Shown piece by piece: positions 20,709 to 22,450 of a stretch of 22,450 nt of DNA. The notes beneath the pieces were generated by a model. That model ran no database searches, had not been told where the DNA came from, and saw nothing but the letters and a program-made list of their open reading frames with translations. Each line of letters starts with the position of its first letter. Position 1 is the stretch's first letter. Origin of the DNA: Paracoccus sp. (in: a-proteobacteria) (GTDB lineage Bacteria; Pseudomonadota; Alphaproteobacteria; Rhodobacterales; Rhodobacteraceae); assembly GCA_018056045.1 (NCBI GenBank), contig JAGPGI010000004.1, forward strand, positions 1 through 22,450, in the 5' to 3' direction. Position numbers and translations under genes: made by a program.

Positions 20709-21889
20709 TGGACGTGATCCTGGTCGTCAACGCGGGGTCGTCCAGCCTGAAGTTCCAGTCCTTCGGTCTTGTCGATGGCGGATTGCAGCGACGTGTGCGC
20801 GGCCAGGTCGACGGGATCGGAGTCAGGCCCCGGCTCAGGATCGTCGATTCTGCAGGCGCCGTGCTGATCGACCGCAGCCATGAGGCCGCCGAAATCCCCG
20901 ACCTGCCAGCCGCAATTGGCGTCCTGCGGGACTGGTTGAAGACCCGCAAGGGCATCACCCTGCGCGCCATCGGCCACCGGGTCGTGCATGGAGGGCCGGA
21001 TTTCGACCGCGCCGTGCTGATCGACGAGGATATCCTGAACCGGCTCTCCCGCTATCAGACTCTGGCGCCCCTGCATCAGCCGAACAATCTGGCGCCGATC
21101 CGCCTGGCCATGGCGATCGCGCCCGACGCCCCGCAGGTCGCCTGTTTCGACACGGCATTCCACCGCCACCATGCCGAACATGTCAACTGCTATGCCCTGC
21201 CGCGCGCCTTCTACGACGAAGGCATCCGCCGCTACGGCTTTCACGGCCTCAGCTACGAATACATCGCGCAGGCCCTGTCCGAAACCGCGCCCGAGATCGC
21301 CGAGGGCCGCGTCATCGTCGCCCATCTGGGCAGCGGCGCCTCGATGTGCGCCTTGCAGGGTGGTCGCAGCGTCGAGACGACGATGGGGTTCACCGCGCTT
21401 GACGGCCTGCCGATGGGCACCCGCCCCGGCCAGCTCGACCCCGGCGTGGTGCTGCATCTGATCGAGGAAAAAGGCATGACCCCGGCCGAGATCACCCGCC
21501 TCCTCTATCGCGAGGCGGGGCTGAAGGGCCTTTCGGGCATCTCCAGCGACATGCGCGACCTTCTGACCAGCCCCGACCCGCGCGCCGCCCTTGCCATCGA
21601 GCATTTCGCCTATCGCTGCGGCCTCCACGCCGGCCAGTTGGCCGCGGCCCTCGGCGGGCTGGACGCCTTCGTGTTCACCGCCGGAATTGGCGAACATTCG
21701 CCCGAGATCCGCGCCCGCATCGCCGCGCGCCTTGCCTGGCTTGGCGCCGAGATCGACCCCGCTGCCAATGCCGCTGGCGCAACCTGCATTTCCACCCCTG
21801 CGAGTCGCCTCCCGATCCTGGTCATCCCTACCGACGAAGAACGGATGATCGCGCGCCACACCTTTGCACTGACGAGCGGCACCACGTGA
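20708..21889 (+). CDS. ackA: Acetate kinase (acyl kinase family)
   Basis: Makes ATP from acetyl phosphate and ADP, releasing acetate, or runs in reverse to activate acetate. The 393 residues show the ASKHA acetokinase motifs: NAGSSSLKF at 8-16, GHRVVHGG at 89-96, catalytic Asp147 in [17 protein letters not shown] at 175-185, [10 protein letters not shown] at 206-215, [11 protein letters not shown] near 236-246 with the active-site Arg, and [13 protein letters not shown] at 323-335. The ATG overlaps the pta stop by one base (TGATG), so translation is coupled. Propionate or butyrate could also be used; the pairing with a short Pta/Ptb leaves this open. It is the last intact gene of the cluster, since the next 560 bases are degenerate. 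Confidence 0.95.
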   Translation: MDVILVVNAGSSSLKFQSFGLVDGGLQRRVRGQVDGIGVRPRLRIVDSAGAVLIDRSHEAAEIPDLPAAIGVLRDWLKTRKGITLRAIGHRVVHGGPDFDRAVLIDEDILNRLSRYQTLAPLHQPNNLAPIRLAMAIAPDAPQVACFDTAFHRHHAEHVNCYALPRAFYDEGIRRYGFHGLSYEYIAQALSETAPEIAEGRVIVAHLGSGASMCALQGGRSVETTMGFTALDGLPMGTRPGQLDPGVVLHLIEEKGMTPAEITRLLYREAGLKGLSGISSDMRDLLTSPDPRAALAIEHFAYRCGLHAGQLAAALGGLDAFVFTAGIGEHSPEIRARIAARLAWLGAEIDPAANAAGATCISTPASRLPILVIPTDEERMIARHTFALTSGTT

Positions 21890-22018
21890 TTTCAGTGCCT
21901 GTGATCATGTAACTTCCGAACAGCTCTTCCCTGGGCTTGCGTGTTCCTGCAATGCTCCTAATTGCCCCTTCCCGTCCCGATTCCCAGCTCCGCCGATCTG
22001 CAATTTGTACTCCCAGAT
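21890..22018. other. Degenerate spacer after ackA, nothing recognised
   Basis: About 130 bases of visibly lower GC than the upstream genes. No gene, terminator with a T tract, or known RNA is seen. A minus-strand frame at 21905-22282 is open but covers the insertion-sequence end and the apbE remnant in the wrong frame, so it is not a gene. Confidence 0.45.
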
Positions 22019-22100
22019 TGAGCTACCCCCCGAAAATCGGACAGTGGCGAAAGCTATGATCTGACATCTGCTGGCCTCCAAGGACGAGGAGACCATGAAC
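22019..22100 (+). mobile_element. Candidate IS3-family terminus and leader, truncated
   Basis: Bases 22019-22043 begin TGAGCTACCCCC and end CGGACA. This is the TG...CCCC...GGACA layout common at IS3-family ends. A GAGGAGA Shine-Dalgarno and ATG follow at 22086-22097, 76 bases inside the end, where orfA usually starts. After two codons the reading frame turns into non-transposase sequence that matches ApbE in another frame. No orfA, orfB or second end is seen in the window. The assignment is by pattern from memory. Confidence 0.4.
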
Positions 22101-22102
22101 GA

Positions 22103-22330
22103 CGCACGGCGCATTCGATCCTCGCGCTCGAGGATTGTGCCGTCGCGACTTCCGGCGACTACCGTCACCGCGTCGAGGTACGAGGGCAGAGCCTCTCGCA
22201 TACCATGTTCTCCAGGCAGGCGGGGACCTGGCGGCGCGCCTGCGCCTCGACGCGCTGTTTCGATGCGCGAGGCGGAGGGCATCCGACCCCGTGCAATCGG
22301 CGCCCTGTTCGGCGGCCCGATATCCGGCCT
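22103..22330 (+). pseudogene. apbE: apbE remnant (FAD:protein FMN transferase), decayed
   Basis: ApbE covalently attaches FMN to Thr residues of flavoproteins such as Nqr, Rnf or NosR subunits, usually outside the cytoplasmic membrane. Frame 22103-22207 reads LEDCAVATSGDYRHRVEV then GQSLSHTM, the ApbE core (ATSGDYR...SHT). The expected Mg-binding and C-terminal core (DPRTG, SVTV, ADALATAL) is missing. Sequence then resumes in a shifted frame as GGDLAARLRLDALF and, after another shift, MREAEGIRPRAIGALFGG, which resembles an ApbE C-terminus. So there is no start, one internal deletion and at least two frameshifts. It abuts the insertion-sequence end, which probably removed the N-terminus. The C-terminal part of the match is weaker than the ATSGDYR block. 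Confidence 0.6.
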
Positions 22331-22450
22331 CGCGCACCGGTTCGGGGCGCGTCAGATCGCCGCCGTCGCTCTGCGTCGCCATCGCCGGCAACGTCTGGGC
22401 GACCGGCGACAGGGGCGCGTCAGCCCCGCGGCTTCGGCCGGCGGATCGGG
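22331..22450. other. Right edge, no gene recognised
   Basis: GC-rich sequence beyond the apbE remnant. Open frames exist on both strands but show no motif; the minus frame at 22023-22391 is low-complexity and Arg/Ala-rich. Too short to judge. Confidence 0.3.

Overview
The window is high-GC DNA with alphaproteobacterial character, most likely Rhodobacterales. This rests on the codon bias and protein style and is an inference; there is no rRNA or other marker gene. It holds nine complete or near-complete genes, one partial gene at the left edge, one frameshifted gene and a decayed right end. No tRNA, rRNA or CRISPR array was seen.

Left third, minus strand. A very large helicase gene runs off the left edge. 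It encodes a DnaQ-like exonuclease domain, a RecQ (SF2) helicase and a UvrD-like (SF1) helicase in one chain. A roughly 400-base non-coding stretch with a perfect dyad separates it from a tight arginine deiminase operon. In transcription order that operon is a YfcC/ArcD-type transporter, arcA, arcB and arcC. It converts arginine to ornithine, ammonia, CO2 and ATP.

Right two thirds, plus strand, divergent from arcD. First comes a P2-type cation ATPase, then a three-gene set like E. coli yhiI-rbbA-yhhJ: a membrane-fusion protein, a double-ATPase ABC exporter fused to a permease, and a second permease. The membrane-fusion gene is split by one extra T in a T6 run. Next come a DUF3141 protein (PhaC-like hydrolase with a possible TerB-like tail), a short phosphate acyltransferase and acetate kinase, tightly packed. 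The last 560 bases hold no intact gene. They contain what looks like an IS3-family terminus followed by a broken apbE (FAD:protein FMN transferase) remnant.

Taken together, the region looks like an energy island for oxygen-limited growth. Two independent substrate-level phosphorylation routes, carbamoyl phosphate through ArcC and acetyl phosphate through AckA, flank an ion-pumping ATPase and an exporter. The DUF3141 protein, joined to pta-ackA, is the least characterised element and the best candidate for new biology.
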